A stretch of 64,000 nt of DNA from Amoebophrya sp. A120 (lineage: Eukaryota > Sar > Dinophyceae > Syndiniales > Amoebophryaceae): assembly GCA_905178155.1 (NCBI GenBank), contig CAJINV010000003.1, positions 4,871,863 to 4,935,862 on the forward strand. The letters are read 5' to 3'. The stretch's first letter is position 1. Every line of letters starts with the position of its first letter. The notes below the pieces were generated by a model, which had not been told where the DNA came from, did no database searches, and was given only the letters and a program-made list of their open reading frames with translations. The position numbers were made by a program, and so were the translations under genes. Shown here in pieces: positions 1-11,474 of this stretch.

Positions 1-234
1 CGTGCGCAAAAAGATCGCTTTTGCGAAACCGCTACAAAGGCCCGCGCGCGCAGCGCGAAAAAATTTTTTGCCCGGCCGGCACAAGCAACAACGCCGAACA
101 CGGTAGGCCCCGACCCTGAGTGAACCAGCGGCGGACCAGCGGCGGCTTCTTCTGCAAAGCGGTGCAGATGCAAATGGAAATCTCTACAATGACTAGCGAA
201 AGGTGAGAAAACCCATTATTTAATAGTATTCCGC

Positions 235-360
235 AATAGAAACAAAGAATAGAAACGAAAAACAAAAACAAAGAATGGAAACGAAAAACGACAACAAACA
301 ATGGAAACGAAAAACGAAAACAAAGAATAGAAACGAAAAACGAAAACAACGAAACAAATG
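235..360. repeat. A-rich tandem repeat
   Basis: About four imperfect units of roughly 28-30 bp, built around AGAATGGAAACGAAAAACGA. The plus strand is purine-rich. It lies immediately before the GC-richer 16-bp array. Confidence 0.85.
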
Positions 361-379
361 CTGACAAAGTGCCCAGGCT

Positions 380-960
380 TCTAAGCGGCGAAGCCTCGAA
401 ACGAAGGGGCGTCGAAGCGCCGAAGCAGCGAAGCGCCGAAGCAGCGAAGCCTTGAAGCAGCGAGGCCTCGAACGAAGCAGCGAAGCCTCAAAGCAGCGAA
501 GCCTCGAAGCAGCGAAGCAAGCCTCGAAGCAGCGAAGCAAGCCTCGAAGCAGCGAAGCAAGCCTCGAAGCAGCGAAGCAAGCCTCGAAGCAGCGAAGCCT
601 CGAAGCAGCGAAGCCTCGAAGCACGCAGCGAAGCCTCGAAGCATGCAGCGAAGCCTCGAAGCAGCGAAGCCTCGAAGCAGCGCCTGAGGCCTCGAAGCAG
701 CGCCTGAGGCCTCGAAGCAGCGCCTGAGGCCTCGAAGCAGCGCCTGAAGCCTCGAAGCAGCAGCGCCTGAAGCCTCGAAGCACCGTCTGAAGCCTCGAAA
801 CAACGTCTAAAGCCCCGAGGCAGCACCGTGCGAGGCCCCGGGGCAGCAGCGTGCGAGGCCTCGAAGCAGCAGCGCGCGAAGCCTCGAAGCAACAACGTAC
901 GAAGCCACGAAGCAACAACGTACGAAGCACCGTGCGAAGCCCCGAAGCCGCGGGGCCTCG
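380..960. repeat. 16-bp tandem array (GCAGCGAAGCCTCGAA unit)
   Basis: More than 30 tandem copies of a 16-bp unit, with variants in sub-blocks: inserted AAGC near 510-595, a CGCCTGAGG variant near 680-760, and AACAACGTACGAAGCC variants near 880-940. The ordered drift of variants suggests unequal exchange or slippage. There is no spacer/repeat alternation of the CRISPR type. Confidence 0.9.
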
Positions 961-984
961 GAGCAGCGGAGCCTCGACGAAGCC

Positions 985-1200
985 GCGCCGGTGCCGGACC
1001 ATGCCCAAGCCGAGCCGGTGCCAGCCGGACCATGGCCGAGCAAGGCGAGCTGGTGCCGGGCCATGGGCAGACCGAGCCGGTGCATTCCGGACCATGGGTG
1101 GCCAGACCGGGCCGGTGCGTGTCGGACCCCGGCAAGGCCGAGCCGGTGCCGGACCATGGCAGAGCCAAGCCGGTGCCGGACTATGCATGGCCAAGCCGAA
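985..1200. repeat. GC-rich tandem repeat (GAGCCGGTGCCGGACCATGG)
   Basis: Six or so imperfect copies of a unit of about 30 bp containing the core GAGCCGGTGCCGGACCATGG. This is a third, unrelated array directly abutting the 16-bp array. Confidence 0.8.
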
Positions 1201-1246
1201 CCAGCGGCGGCTTCTTCTGCAAAGCGGTGCAGATGCAAATGGAAAT

Positions 1247-1665
1247 TTTTTCTATGAGAGGACCATGACTTGTCTAGACGTGAACCACACAGCACCGCAC
1301 AAGCTGCATGTAGCTCCCTGGCCTTGACACACTTGCAGTGGATACTAATGCGCGCACATAGGCGGACTGTTCCAAAGTCCGAGTCCATCGGGAGTGCAAC
1401 GCAAGGGTATGAAATTGAAAGCCTCAGGGTGATAAAAATGTTCCGAGTGGGAATCAGCTTCAGCACATTGGCAGCACGGCTGCGGGGTGGCATTCCAGAA
1501 CTTTGGAGCCTTGCTTTATGTCAAGTACGGTACAAACAGGGTCAGTACCAAAACCAATGCTGCGAGCCTAGAAAATGACCACACCCACTCCATACTCTCG
1601 ATCTAGTCTGATCATGCCACCTACTGCGCAATTATGCAAACCTTGGTTTGATAGCGAGCGTCGTG
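1247..1665. other. Non-coding spacer
   Basis: Between the repeat block and the 3' end of the first gene. I see only short frames and no RNA gene or conserved motif. Confidence 0.5.
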
Positions 1666-4452
1666 CTAATCCTCTTCATCTTGGTTGAGGATTTTCGTTT
1701 TGAGGCCTTCATAAATGCGTGATCGAACGTGGTAGGGCGGATTCCAACCGGTGGTTACTATTTCCCTGGAGGAAGCATCAAGAGCCCACTGCTGTACGTC
1801 TTCGTGGGTCTCGCTAATTTTCGTAGCCGCCTTGCGTAACTCCTGGTCAAGCGGCACTCTCCTCGTAACGTTTTTCCATGCAGGAAGGTACTGAAACTGT
1901 TCGTCTTCGTCCACCCGCCTAGTCTCTATCTCTAAAAATTCCTGTCCAACCGCGTGTCGCTCAGACAGCCAAGTTTCCAAATCGCCCAAGTAGCGTCTAG
2001 CGGACGCATCCAGGTTCCGCAATCGCGCTTCCGCCGGGTCGAGTCCTAGGACATCATCATCTCCATCGACAAGTACACCGCTGGGAGGCTCGCGTTGCTC
2101 GAGTTTGACAATAACGTCTTGCCCGAAGACCGCCCACAATCGAAAGAATTTCGCAACTGCCGGGGCCACAAATTGCGGAACGCTGAGGGGTACGGGAAGA
2201 CGGTGGTCACATGCGTCGCCGTCGAGGAATGCTGCGTCGTCATGCTCTTTCGTAAAAATCCGGCGGAGAATGTCCTTCACGTTGAGTGCTTTCAACCTTT
2301 TGTCCACAGCGAAGCCTCCTTGGACGCGCTTCTTGAAAAAAGCGGCAACCACATACTCAGGCTCATCATGATCTTCTGGGAAGAAGTTATCTTCTTCGGA
2401 AGTTGTGGATGGAGTGGTCGCAGTCGCGCCAGTGGTTCCACTCCCAGTCGGATTTTTATCCCTAGCAGCAGGCGGAGCGCTGCGACCACGTTCTGGTGAT
2501 GTCAGACTCTTCACAAACATTTCACGCACTATGTCGCTTTTGCCACTGAGGCACAAAAGTTGCTGGCTTTCGACAAACTTTTCCTCGCCGACGCCTTGGA
2601 GCAATCGCCGCAGGATGGGACTGGCCAGGCGATGCAACACGTAGAAGAAAATCTTCACCAATTGTAAGTAGTCGTTTTTTGCGTGGCTCTTGTTCACGAA
2701 GCTGCAGACGCTGATGTATTCGAGGTCGATCACATGAAGCGAAAACGGCGACGTCATCCATCCACTTGGGTTTTCAAGTGTACGCTCTATCTGCGAGTCT
2801 TGGTTTTCTCCAGCTTCCTGTTCTACTAGAAATGCTCCTAGCGTCAACTGACAATGCGACCGATTCTCGGTTCGGAGAAACAACACGGCGCGAAGTATCT
2901 GCACCATGATTCGCGCGATGAGAGTGCACAGACGCCGTAGCAACAGCAGCAGCTGACTCTGGATCTTTCCCCTGAGCGGTTGGTCTTGGCCGCTTTCTCG
3001 CCCTCCAGCTTCATTTGATGGCAATAGCGTTCGAACATGCCTGCGCACTTTTTCAGCCAGCTCCTCCACGAACGTTTTTAGATTCTTTGACGTGCTTTCT
3101 GTTCGTTCTTGTGTCGCGCCAGATACTATCTTGTCGTAGTTTGTGGTTACGACGAAGATGCGGGGGGTCGCGCGTGGACTTCTTGCGGTCTCCACCGGGT
3201 CGTCGTCCGGCCATGCCGCACGCGCCGCGACCTCTCCTGATCCTTCCTGCACTAATTCGAAGCTTCCGACGCTGCACCCGTAGGTGCGCATAATCGTAAA
3301 GCGATCCTTCTCCTTCTTCGCGACATTGCGGTCTTCGAGGCAGTCCTGGTAATCGCGGCGCAGACAAGGGCCAAACCGGAAGAGAAAGGCCGTTGGCAAA
3401 ACCCACCGCGAAATACAATCAGCCTGTCCCATTTTTATCGCTCTATCCCGGTGGAGCTGCAAGTCCTCCATTTCTTGTTCTCCTACACTTTCGGCAGCTG
3501 GTTCCTCAGCGACGGCTCCTTCGGGTGATGCCGTATCGAGCATGCGCTCCGTGGTCTGTAGGAGGTACGGGGACTGTAAAGCAGGAACTTCAGAGTCTGT
3601 TGGTTTTCCGCTTTGGCTTCCTTTTTTGTCAGTCTCCCTCGTCCCGCTCTCGTCTGGAAGTTGCATGAAGTACCTCTCCGCGCAGCGAACACCGACGCAG
3701 CGGCGCAGGAAATCAAGATTTCGGGAACCCCATTCGTGTCTCGGCTTTTCCCAGGGGCGGAAGGTCTCGTGCCCTTGCTTCACGCGGATCAATTGTAAAA
3801 ACTCTTGGGAGGATTTTGTCTCGTTTTCGTTGCCACGACCTGCGCCTGGAACAACGACGTTATAGACCACGGACGAGCCCGAGATTGATGTGCGTGCGTC
3901 CGACGTTCCACCAGAGGCTGCGGCGGCTTGTTGCTTTGCTTTCATGGTAATAGCCGCCGATGCAGCGAGAAAGTGCTCCAGAGTCTCGAGTTTCCGCGGT
4001 CGCAGCGCAACGTCATTTAACCCATCTGCCTCTGCTCGATCGCATTCCGCGCCGGTCCTTCTAAGGGCTAACTTTTCCGATATGCCGCGCCAGTGCGAAC
4101 GCGCGTAGGTGAGCGCCACCGTTGCATTGACTAGAAGAGGCGCCACCTCGACACGACCTTGCAACTTTGCAGTACTAGCACCATCCAAGTTCATACTTTC
4201 CGGATTTACGTCCGAAACTGAGTCTGGGCGGGATCGGGATGAGACACTGGTAGTTTCCATAATTATCCAACTGAGGCCTGTAGGATCACCTGTTGAGCGC
4301 TCATTCCGATAGCCTTCGCTTCCCCTTTTTACGCCGAGGGGTTGCGAAATAGCGGTCATTCGTGGCGCAGTGAGAAACCCCTCGCACATGCAGACAACAA
4401 GAACGACACACCGGACCAGACCGATGCATCGTCTTGAGGGGGTGCGCCTCAT
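1666..4452 (-). CDS. Large secreted hypothetical protein (928 aa)
   Basis: A single uninterrupted minus-strand frame. I start it at the first ATG (4452); the open frame extends three codons upstream from a TTG. The N-terminus has an Arg-rich stretch followed by a hydrophobic segment (about residues 10-25, LVRCVVLVVCMCEGFLTA), which reads as a signal peptide. The rest is mostly charged, with a Thr/Ser/Gly-rich linker around residue 640 and an acidic C-terminus ending NQDEED. I recognise no domain or catalytic motif. A secretory route is inferred from the signal peptide only. It may belong to the same loose class of secreted lineage-specific proteins as the gene at 61187-62920, but I could not align the two convincingly. 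Confidence 0.7.
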   Translation of the reverse strand: MRRTPSRRCIGLVRCVVLVVCMCEGFLTAPRMTAISQPLGVKRGSEGYRNERSTGDPTGLSWIIMETTSVSSRSRPDSVSDVNPESMNLDGASTAKLQGRVEVAPLLVNATVALTYARSHWRGISEKLALRRTGAECDRAEADGLNDVALRPRKLETLEHFLAASAAITMKAKQQAAAASGGTSDARTSISGSSVVYNVVVPGAGRGNENETKSSQEFLQLIRVKQGHETFRPWEKPRHEWGSRNLDFLRRCVGVRCAERYFMQLPDESGTRETDKKGSQSGKPTDSEVPALQSPYLLQTTERMLDTASPEGAVAEEPAAESVGEQEMEDLQLHRDRAIKMGQADCISRWVLPTAFLFRFGPCLRRDYQDCLEDRNVAKKEKDRFTIMRTYGCSVGSFELVQEGSGEVAARAAWPDDDPVETARSPRATPRIFVVTTNYDKIVSGATQERTESTSKNLKTFVEELAEKVRRHVRTLLPSNEAGGRESGQDQPLRGKIQSQLLLLLRRLCTLIARIMVQILRAVLFLRTENRSHCQLTLGAFLVEQEAGENQDSQIERTLENPSGWMTSPFSLHVIDLEYISVCSFVNKSHAKNDYLQLVKIFFYVLHRLASPILRRLLQGVGEEKFVESQQLLCLSGKSDIVREMFVKSLTSPERGRSAPPAARDKNPTGSGTTGATATTPSTTSEEDNFFPEDHDEPEYVVAAFFKKRVQGGFAVDKRLKALNVKDILRRIFTKEHDDAAFLDGDACDHRLPVPLSVPQFVAPAVAKFFRLWAVFGQDVIVKLEQREPPSGVLVDGDDDVLGLDPAEARLRNLDASARRYLGDLETWLSERHAVGQEFLEIETRRVDEDEQFQYLPAWKNVTRRVPLDQELRKAATKISETHEDVQQWALDASSREIVTTGWNPPYHVRSRIYEGLKTKILNQDEED

Positions 4453-5211
4453 TGTGTACAAGGAAGCGAATCACAACTACATGCGAGCTCACATCGCTTA
4501 TTCGAAACAAACGACTAGCAAAAAAAACGGCAGCCCCACGACCCATGTCTATTCGAAAAAAACAAGTTTTTGATGTCGCTCGAGCGGACACGCCAAAGTG
4601 CACCGAAATTTAATTTCATTACCACACACAGACACACAAAAAGAACAATTTCAATTACAAGAGCGGGACCGTGGCGACTTCTTTTGTAAACAACTTTTCG
4701 ATGGATCTGCTGTGGCGCTCGTCTTGATCGTCTTGTCTGACCGAGCAGGTTAAACGAAGGTCCCCATACCTCCTTTAGTGACTCGTCCGAAAACACAAAG
4801 CCTTGTCTTCGGGACAAAAAAACAGGCGAAATGATCGCACAAGTGATAGACCTATCTACTTCAATCGATCAGTCACACAAATATGAAAATGCTGAAATGA
4901 AGCCAATTACGTTGTTTCTCATTCTCGCATCTGGGTTTCATATGGAGTCGATCCACGCCTGCGCACTAGGGTCACCGAAAGCCCCTTCGTAAAGCATCAT
5001 GCTTTACACTGACACTGTGCATTCATCTTACAACTACCTATGCTCGCTTCGAGCTCCACAAAATGGTGCACTACACAAAAGGGCTGGAATGTTTCTGTGT
5101 CGTCGAGTGTCGAGAACTACCCTACGTCTGAGACTCGCCACGACTAGAGCCGTGCAAAACAGTACGCAACCAGTGTGTGAGTTTTTAAAACGTCTTCCGA
5201 TTTAGGTACTT
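4453..5211. other. Intergenic region
   Basis: About 760 bp between two co-directional genes. It has short frames on both strands but none with coding character. No RNA gene was recognised. Confidence 0.5.
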
Positions 5212-6573
5212 CTATGTCAACCGCACAAGATCAGATATCAGTTCCGGCGGCACGGTGTCCATGTGGCGCTGCAAGACTTGTAGAATCTGTTGCCGCTTCC
5301 GGTACTCATTGGGGGAAAAAACACCCGCAACGTCAACGTCCCGGTGCGGTTCATACGATGGCGCGGCCGTGCTTATTTCCGTGCTGAAATAGTCCGCGTG
5401 GGTGATTGAGGCAGAACTGGCGGGTACCAGTGTGTACGCCCCGGCACCAGTTCTGGACGGATACTGCCGGCTGGGGTCGAACGTTGTGACTGCATGCGGC
5501 CCTCCGAAACTACTCGTAGAGTGTTGCTGCGCCATCGCTCCGGCTGGTAATGTTACGCCATGCTGTGCTATTTCTGGCGAGCTGGGGGTGCTGTGCTGTT
5601 GGTGGAACGTGGCGCCTTCGCGCTGCAGCTTCTGTTTGTGTTTGTAGGCGTGGTAGAGCACCTTCTTCGGGATACTAGTCGTGAGCCCGCTGCTGGAAGA
5701 AACTGGTCGTCGAGTCAGCATTGTCGGATCCGTCTCGGACACGACCGGGAGCGCGACCGAGCGGAAAACTTTTGGGCTAGCGCCTGCCCCTGCGTTTGTT
5801 GCGACAAAATTCATTCCGCTGCCGACCGAAGACGATCCTGCGCTCAGGTTGTAGTGATGCTGGTGGTCAGCTACACCAGAGGCGATCAAATTTGTTCCGG
5901 CGATTGTAGTTGAGCCTGGAGGACCTCCGCCATACATTCGTCGACCTGGTGGCAGTTGGCTACTAAGATTCTGTTCCTGCTCTGATATGATCTGGCGGCG
6001 AAAAGCCCCGTCGAGGGTTAGTGAGCAGTTGAGTAACTCCGAGGACGCGACGCTAATAGCAGGGGAGCTCGCCACGTCCGAGGCTGTAGGACTCGACACC
6101 ATCGACGCCGCATGGAGCGGCGCACGAGACGGTATCTCGGGCTTGTTATTCGTGTTGTTGATCACACTGCGCTGCACAAGATCGAGGTCTTGGTCCACTG
6201 CGAGGACAACGAGGTCTTTCTTGTGCAAGTCTGGGTTAATCGTGTTCGGTCCGGTTGCGTTGTTGCGGTTGTAACTCGACGGGCCTGCCCTGCCGGTCAA
6301 ACTCCCAGAGGATGGAGCTGCGGTCACATCAGCGCTCCCTGCTGTGACAAACTTCGTCTTTCCGGTGGTCGAGGCCGAGGCTGCAGTCCGGTGCGCCAGG
6401 CCGCTCCCAGCAGAAGGCTCGTTGTAGCTGCGGCTCCCGTCATAGACTTGAATGTCTTCCTCGTGCGCAAGAACGACCTGTTGCGGACTAGAAGCTGAGC
6501 CGTCCGGCACACTCCTGCTGCCGTCGGCGGAAAATAAACTTGGAAACGGCGTCGCGCCGCTCAGAGACTTCAT
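5212..6573 (-). CDS. Ser/Ala/Gly-rich low-complexity protein (453 aa)
   Basis: Single-exon frame. The open frame runs to 6669 only through non-ATG codons, so I start at the ATG at 6573 (MKSLSGATPF), which lies a few bases after an AG that could be a splice or trans-splice acceptor. Composition is dominated by Ser, Ala, Gly, Thr and Pro with scattered His/Gln. The last 45 residues are more ordered and charged (EYRKRQQILQVLQRHMDTVP) and may form a short helix. There are no membrane segments and no recognised domain. The function is unknown and it is probably largely disordered. Confidence 0.6.
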   Translation of the reverse strand: MKSLSGATPFPSLFSADGSRSVPDGSASSPQQVVLAHEEDIQVYDGSRSYNEPSAGSGLAHRTAASASTTGKTKFVTAGSADVTAAPSSGSLTGRAGPSSYNRNNATGPNTINPDLHKKDLVVLAVDQDLDLVQRSVINNTNNKPEIPSRAPLHAASMVSSPTASDVASSPAISVASSELLNCSLTLDGAFRRQIISEQEQNLSSQLPPGRRMYGGGPPGSTTIAGTNLIASGVADHQHHYNLSAGSSSVGSGMNFVATNAGAGASPKVFRSVALPVVSETDPTMLTRRPVSSSSGLTTSIPKKVLYHAYKHKQKLQREGATFHQQHSTPSSPEIAQHGVTLPAGAMAQQHSTSSFGGPHAVTTFDPSRQYPSRTGAGAYTLVPASSASITHADYFSTEISTAAPSYEPHRDVDVAGVFSPNEYRKRQQILQVLQRHMDTVPPELISDLVRLT

Positions 6574-7672
6574 TATGATCTGTCTTAATTCGGGATGATA
6601 TTGATACGTGTGGTGGTTTACAAGAGGTAGATAAAAATGCTGAAAAATATAAGGCCGAGGATGTCCCACTCACGCGAAAGGGGTAGAGACACAAGCTGCA
6701 AAAATCGAGATCAAAGTCGGTGTCCGGGCTTGTATTAACCTACAACTTGCGCGAAGGAAAAAGCCACAGACTAATAAACATTACGATTACCATAGGTGCA
6801 GATCAACTTGCGATGAATACGCAAGGGAGGGGTAAGGGTGCAACTCTGTCAATTTGGTTTTCGAAGTGGAAATTATGGTGCCGACGGTGCGTGTTCTCAA
6901 AATTTCACTGTGTTGCCTAGCGTCGCCACCGAGGTGTAAGTTCAGCTTCAGGAGGTGGAAAAAAATTTACCGACACCTTTAGCACGAAAAACCGATGCTG
7001 CTCGAATTCATTTCAACTGCACAGTGTTGTGCGATGCAATTGAAACAGATTGCTACATGTCGAAGGCAGAAGGTCTATGAACGTACACGGCGTAGATCGT
7101 AGCGCTCAGACTCACATTCTGTGCTACCAGAGAAAATCATCTTTCTATGTTGTACTAGCACTTCTGCATTTTGTCAAGATGGTACTGTAAGCCAAAAAAT
7201 TTTCTACAGTCCAATATTTTTTGTCGCACGGTAAGATGCTGAATTCGACTTTCGCTCCGCTCTCAGGAATTTCCATGCGTCGAGAATCAGTATCCTTAAA
7301 CTATTATTTCCTTCTTTTGCTAAAATCAAAGCCAAGCTCCGACAGGTGCAGGCACAGTGCGAATACACAACAGTGATAGCACGGCGTATTGATAGCTGTA
7401 ATAGACAATTAGAAACGTAGATTTATTTTTTTTTGGTATTCTATTATGCACGAGTAACGATGAAACAGGAAAGAAAAGATCACATTTGGTATTGTATTTG
7501 CTTAAATGGTAACGGTACAAGATACATGAAAGTTGCAGTCGTCTCGTGGTGCGACCACGAGAAACAACTGGCCTGGATTCAGTGTACAAGGAGCAAAGGT
7601 TGTTACACATACAAGGTTAGATACAGTTGCAGCTTTCCTTCTCGATGACAAAATTATACACCGATACAGCTA
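6574..7672. other. Intergenic region
   Basis: About 1.1 kb, AT-richer than the flanking genes. I found no coherent reading frame, structural RNA or repeat here. Confidence 0.5.
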
Positions 7673-10600
7673 CTAAAACCCATCCAGCGCCTTTCCGAGG
7701 AGGTCGCCTGCACTTCTTGGCCCTGCTGGACGAGTTGCTGTCGGGGAAGGTTTCTTTTGCACGGGAGCCTGCTTCGGTTCTGGTATTGCAGGCTCCTCCG
7801 GGACCACGGCCGGTTGACTGGGCTTGCGTTCGTTGCTTGGCTGGCTTCCACCGCCGCCCCCTCCACCAAAGATTCCACCCAGAAAACCCTTCACTTCTTG
7901 TGCCTGAAAAAACACCAATTTGCGAGTTTTTGTTTTGCATCCTCTTGCTAACCGTTTAACATACAACAAATAGGCTTAGGATTGAGGATGCAAGAAAAAT
8001 CGAAGACCCACATACAACTTTCAAACATAACACACTGGAAATCGGCACAAAATTCCAAAAATGACGACAACTAGATAGTAGAGAGCTATACCGCGAGCAA
8101 GTCTTCCCCCGTTGCCCGCTTCATGTCGGCGATGACCTCTTTCAGCTCGTCCCGGTCCTTGGCCTTCTTGGGGACAAACTTGATTTTGTCTTTTCCGGCG
8201 ACCTTCATGGCGTATTTGGAGTAAAGCAGCTGGTTCTCGTAGGTGTGCGCCATGCCCAGATTCTCTTCGAAGAGCCGCTCGAGCAGCGATAAGTCCTTCA
8301 GGTGATCCACCCTCGCGTCGAGGTTCTCGGCAGGGAGGTAAGACAACCCTAATCGATCGGCGGCCTGCTGCCGTGCTACCGCCGCCTTTTGGCCCGTGGC
8401 CGGTACGAGAGATCCGACCTATTCGTTGTGGGAAAAATAGGGTGAGGAAGGAAAAAAAACAGGAACGTAGTTTCAACATCGCATAACCATCTCCAACGCC
8501 AAGAACGGACAAACGCAGAGAGAAACAAAACAAACCGTATCTGTACCTGCTCGAACATGCGATGGTGTTTCTTCTTCTTTCTCTTTTTCCGGCGCATGGA
8601 AAGGTCTGCTGCAGTGAGCAATGCCTCCGGCGACAGGCCTCGGCGGTCTTTTCGCAGGCGCCCTCGACTGGAGAGCAGTGGGCTGCCGCCCTCTTCCCCT
8701 TCGCCAGCAGAGCTGCTCGGGCTCGGACTCCGCGTCGACAGTGCGGGCAGTTTCTGCTTCCTTCGCTTCGCGCGCTCCTCGTAAAACTTTGCGAGCACGT
8801 GCTTGTTGAGCAAGATCTCCTGCTTGTCGTAGTCGTCTGATTTCATTTTCGCGATTGAGAGTAAGTAAGTGCTACAACTTAACACCTCGAAAGTTATGTC
8901 GCACAACAGCTTCAGATCACGGACTCAGAAGTCATCTTTCGTGGAAATGGAAATGCAAACTCAGTTCTTCTACTGTTGCAGCAACAAATTAATACCTTCG
9001 AGCCGGATCTTCTCCATTAAGCTGAGACAGTGCATCGATGTGTGTTCCATGGTGTCCTGCAGGCCCTCCTCCAAGGCGTTCTCCTTTGCCAAATCCGCCT
9101 CTACTTTTTCTTTCAATTTCAGAAGCTTTTCTTTTCGCCTCTGTCCCTCGGCCATATGCCGGCTCATGTTGAATTCCGTCTGCCGCAGTTGCGAAAGCGT
9201 TTGCACCTACGGGATGAAACAATGAGAAAGTTCTTGCTTGTATCAACACGGAATAAAAAACTAGGCATCGATTTTTCATCTTTGCCTCAGCCTGCCTTTA
9301 GTTTTGTATTTGTTGCACGAAAGAAAAGTTGATACTTGCACGCGATCTTAGTACTTCACTACCGTTGTGTTTGGTTTCGGGATCAACACTCCGCCTTCTT
9401 CGTGCTCTTTCAGTCCCTCTTCGCGGTCGGCCATGTATCGATGCGCCACCACGCGGTCGAACTCGTCGCTGCAGAGGTCCAAGAAGTCCGGGGGTACGAA
9501 GGATTGCAGGTATTTTTCCTTGCTGATCGCGTCGTACTCGGTCAAACCGGTTTCGTCCATCAGTTGCCTGCAATACGTTTCGTCCACGAGCTGGTGCAGA
9601 ATCAGGTCGCCAATGCAGAGCTTCGAGTGCTTCTGCCGATCGTCCAGCGGAATGGAGTCGGGGGTTCCGAAAGTCAGCATTTTGCGGCAGTGCAGGGGGA
9701 CACCGTTCAAAACTTGGTTGCTCTCGACCTCATCGATTTGGTCGGTGGTTTATTTTTTGCGAAAAGTAGGAAAACGCACACATCACAGCGATCAGGATCA
9801 GACCATGTACGGTTTTGAAAACCGATTAGAAATTGTTGAAATTATATTTCTACCGTTGAGTGTTCGGCCAAATACACGATCTGATCAGCCAAATCGTCCG
9901 AGCAGTCCCTCCCCACAACACCCAAGACAACGTCTTTCAGTGTCAGCCTGGGTTCGGCTTTCGCTTTTTTGGGTAAATTGAAGACCGCCTGAAAGATGCG
10001 CACGATCCAGGCCTGGAAGGGGGTGCCGGCCTTTTGCAGCATGAGCGTCAGGTTTTCCATGTGCTCCTTGAAGGCGAGTGGCAGCTGGAAGCGCACCATC
10101 TCGCACAAACTCCGCAGGTTGGCGACGCACCGGCGGATCATGAAGGCTAGCTTCGCACGCACATACCGCTTTCGCTTCTTTCTCCACTGGTCCTTGGATT
10201 CGTTTACGCTGAGCACGTCCGCTGGCATGGGCGAGTTCGTGATGGCGTGCACCTGCCCGACGTACTGGTTCAAAATCCGCTGAATCACATTCAGAAAGCA
10301 GATCTCGCACACCGACAGCTTCACGCCAAGGCGGTCGGTTAAGGGGACCTTCTTCTTGAAATAAATGGTCTTTGGAATGATTTCTGCAATTTTCTCCGGT
10401 TTGGTCCAGTCCGCGTCGAGCGCGAAGTCTAGGGGTCCCACATAGGGTGCAGGAAGGCGGTAGGCGGTCAGTTTCAGTGCTTTCAGCTGCGGCTTCAGCA
10501 ATGTGGCTGTCGTGGGAGGTGGTAGTGTATTTGCATTTTGGATGATTATGATTTGTCGTCAGCTACGGAAGGACATTACTTGCAAGAAAAAAAGGAAGTG

Positions 10601-11474
10601 GTTGTCAATGCGGTGCAAGAACGAAGATGATAGTACATAGCTCTACAGGATCGAAAAACGTGTTTCATCCGTGAGGCGAAGAAGAAACAGGAATAAAAAT
10701 GAGATAATTCGTACTGAAAAGCCGGCATATGGCGTTGTAGGTCTGGTCTTCTTTGATGATCGTTACTGCTTGTTCCAACTTGATGGGAAAAATCTGGAAC
10801 TCGCTGCGTTGCACCAGGGTGCCAATGTGTTTTTTCGTCAACGCGGTGGTTTCGGCGTCAAACAGCCTCGATAGCATGCCCAGTGTCTCGAACAACAGGT
10901 CCTCCACTGCATCCTTGTCCATCAGCAACTTGCGTGAGTCCACCGTGGGCGGTGGTTGGAGTTTGGCCAGAGCAGTCGTTTTCTTTCCCTTTTTGTCTTC
11001 GCCGGGCGGGGAAAACGTCGCGGTGGCTCTTTTGTTACCTCCGACGTTCCCTCGCGGTGGCCCGCTCCCGGGCTTGAGGCGCTTGTACTTGCGATACCCG
11101 ACATTGAAGAGCAGCCACAGTTTCGTGCTCCGCTCTAGAATCGGCGTCGCGATCACGCACGCCACCCAGGCCGCCCAGAAGTGCGACTTGGGAATATCGG
11201 CAAAGAAGGACTCCAGGTCCTTGTCGCGGAATGCCGCAAGGTCCTGGCCCATGTCCAGCTCCCACCGCTTGTAAATGCTGGTCAGGAAGGGCACGTCCGC
11301 GAGTTTCTTCCCGAGCAGCTTGACCAACTCCTTGGCGCGCCGCATCTGGTAGATCGGCTCCGGCTCGCCTATGGGTACCCGCTCGATCTGGTCTTGCGTC
11401 GGCTCCTCCTCCCGAGACAGCACGCTGTAGTAGTACGGCGACAGCAAGAACTGATCCGACAAAGCCGCCCCCAT
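7673..11474 (-). CDS. Seven-exon gene, hypothetical 964-aa protein
   Basis: Exons at 11474-10715, 10506-9854, 9728-9363, 9206-8974, 8871-8547, 8418-8092 and 7903-7673. All six introns (102-208 bp) are GT-AG, every phase matches, and the sum is exactly 965 codons. The start is chosen at the ATG at 11474, just after a TTACTAG acceptor-like site. It gives MGAALS, which fits an N-myristoylation signal (Gly2, Ser6). Exon 1 has a hydrophobic, possibly membrane-associated segment (SHFWAAWVACVIATPILERS). Exons 2-3 are helical and basic, exon 4 is coiled-coil-like (RRKEKLLKLKEKVEADLAKE), exon 5 has a Ser-rich and then a strongly basic stretch (RRKKRKKKKHH), and the last exon carries a Gly run and a Pro-rich tail. 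I recognise no family. Exon 6 could alternatively end at an in-frame TAG at 8088-8086 instead of splicing on. Confidence 0.65.

Larger units (their letters stand above)
135..1246. repeat. 47-bp direct repeats bounding a tandem-repeat block
   Basis: Bases 135-181 and 1200-1246 are identical over 47 bp in direct orientation. They bracket three different tandem arrays (235-360, 380-960 and 990-1200). The block is 1.1 kb from first to last repeat base. Long reading frames inside it are products of the repeats, being Arg/Cys/Phe/Ala or Gly/Pro/Ala strings, and I do not call them genes. The arrangement could be a segmental duplication with expansion between the copies, or a repeat cassette with its own ends. 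Confidence 0.85.

Noticed and set aside
380-960. CRISPR-like array
   Set aside because: Repeats are contiguous 16-mers without unique spacers, and the genome is eukaryotic.
220-1194. Long minus-strand frames of 226-324 codons
   Set aside because: They exist only because the tandem units lack stops in those frames; composition is purely repeat-derived.
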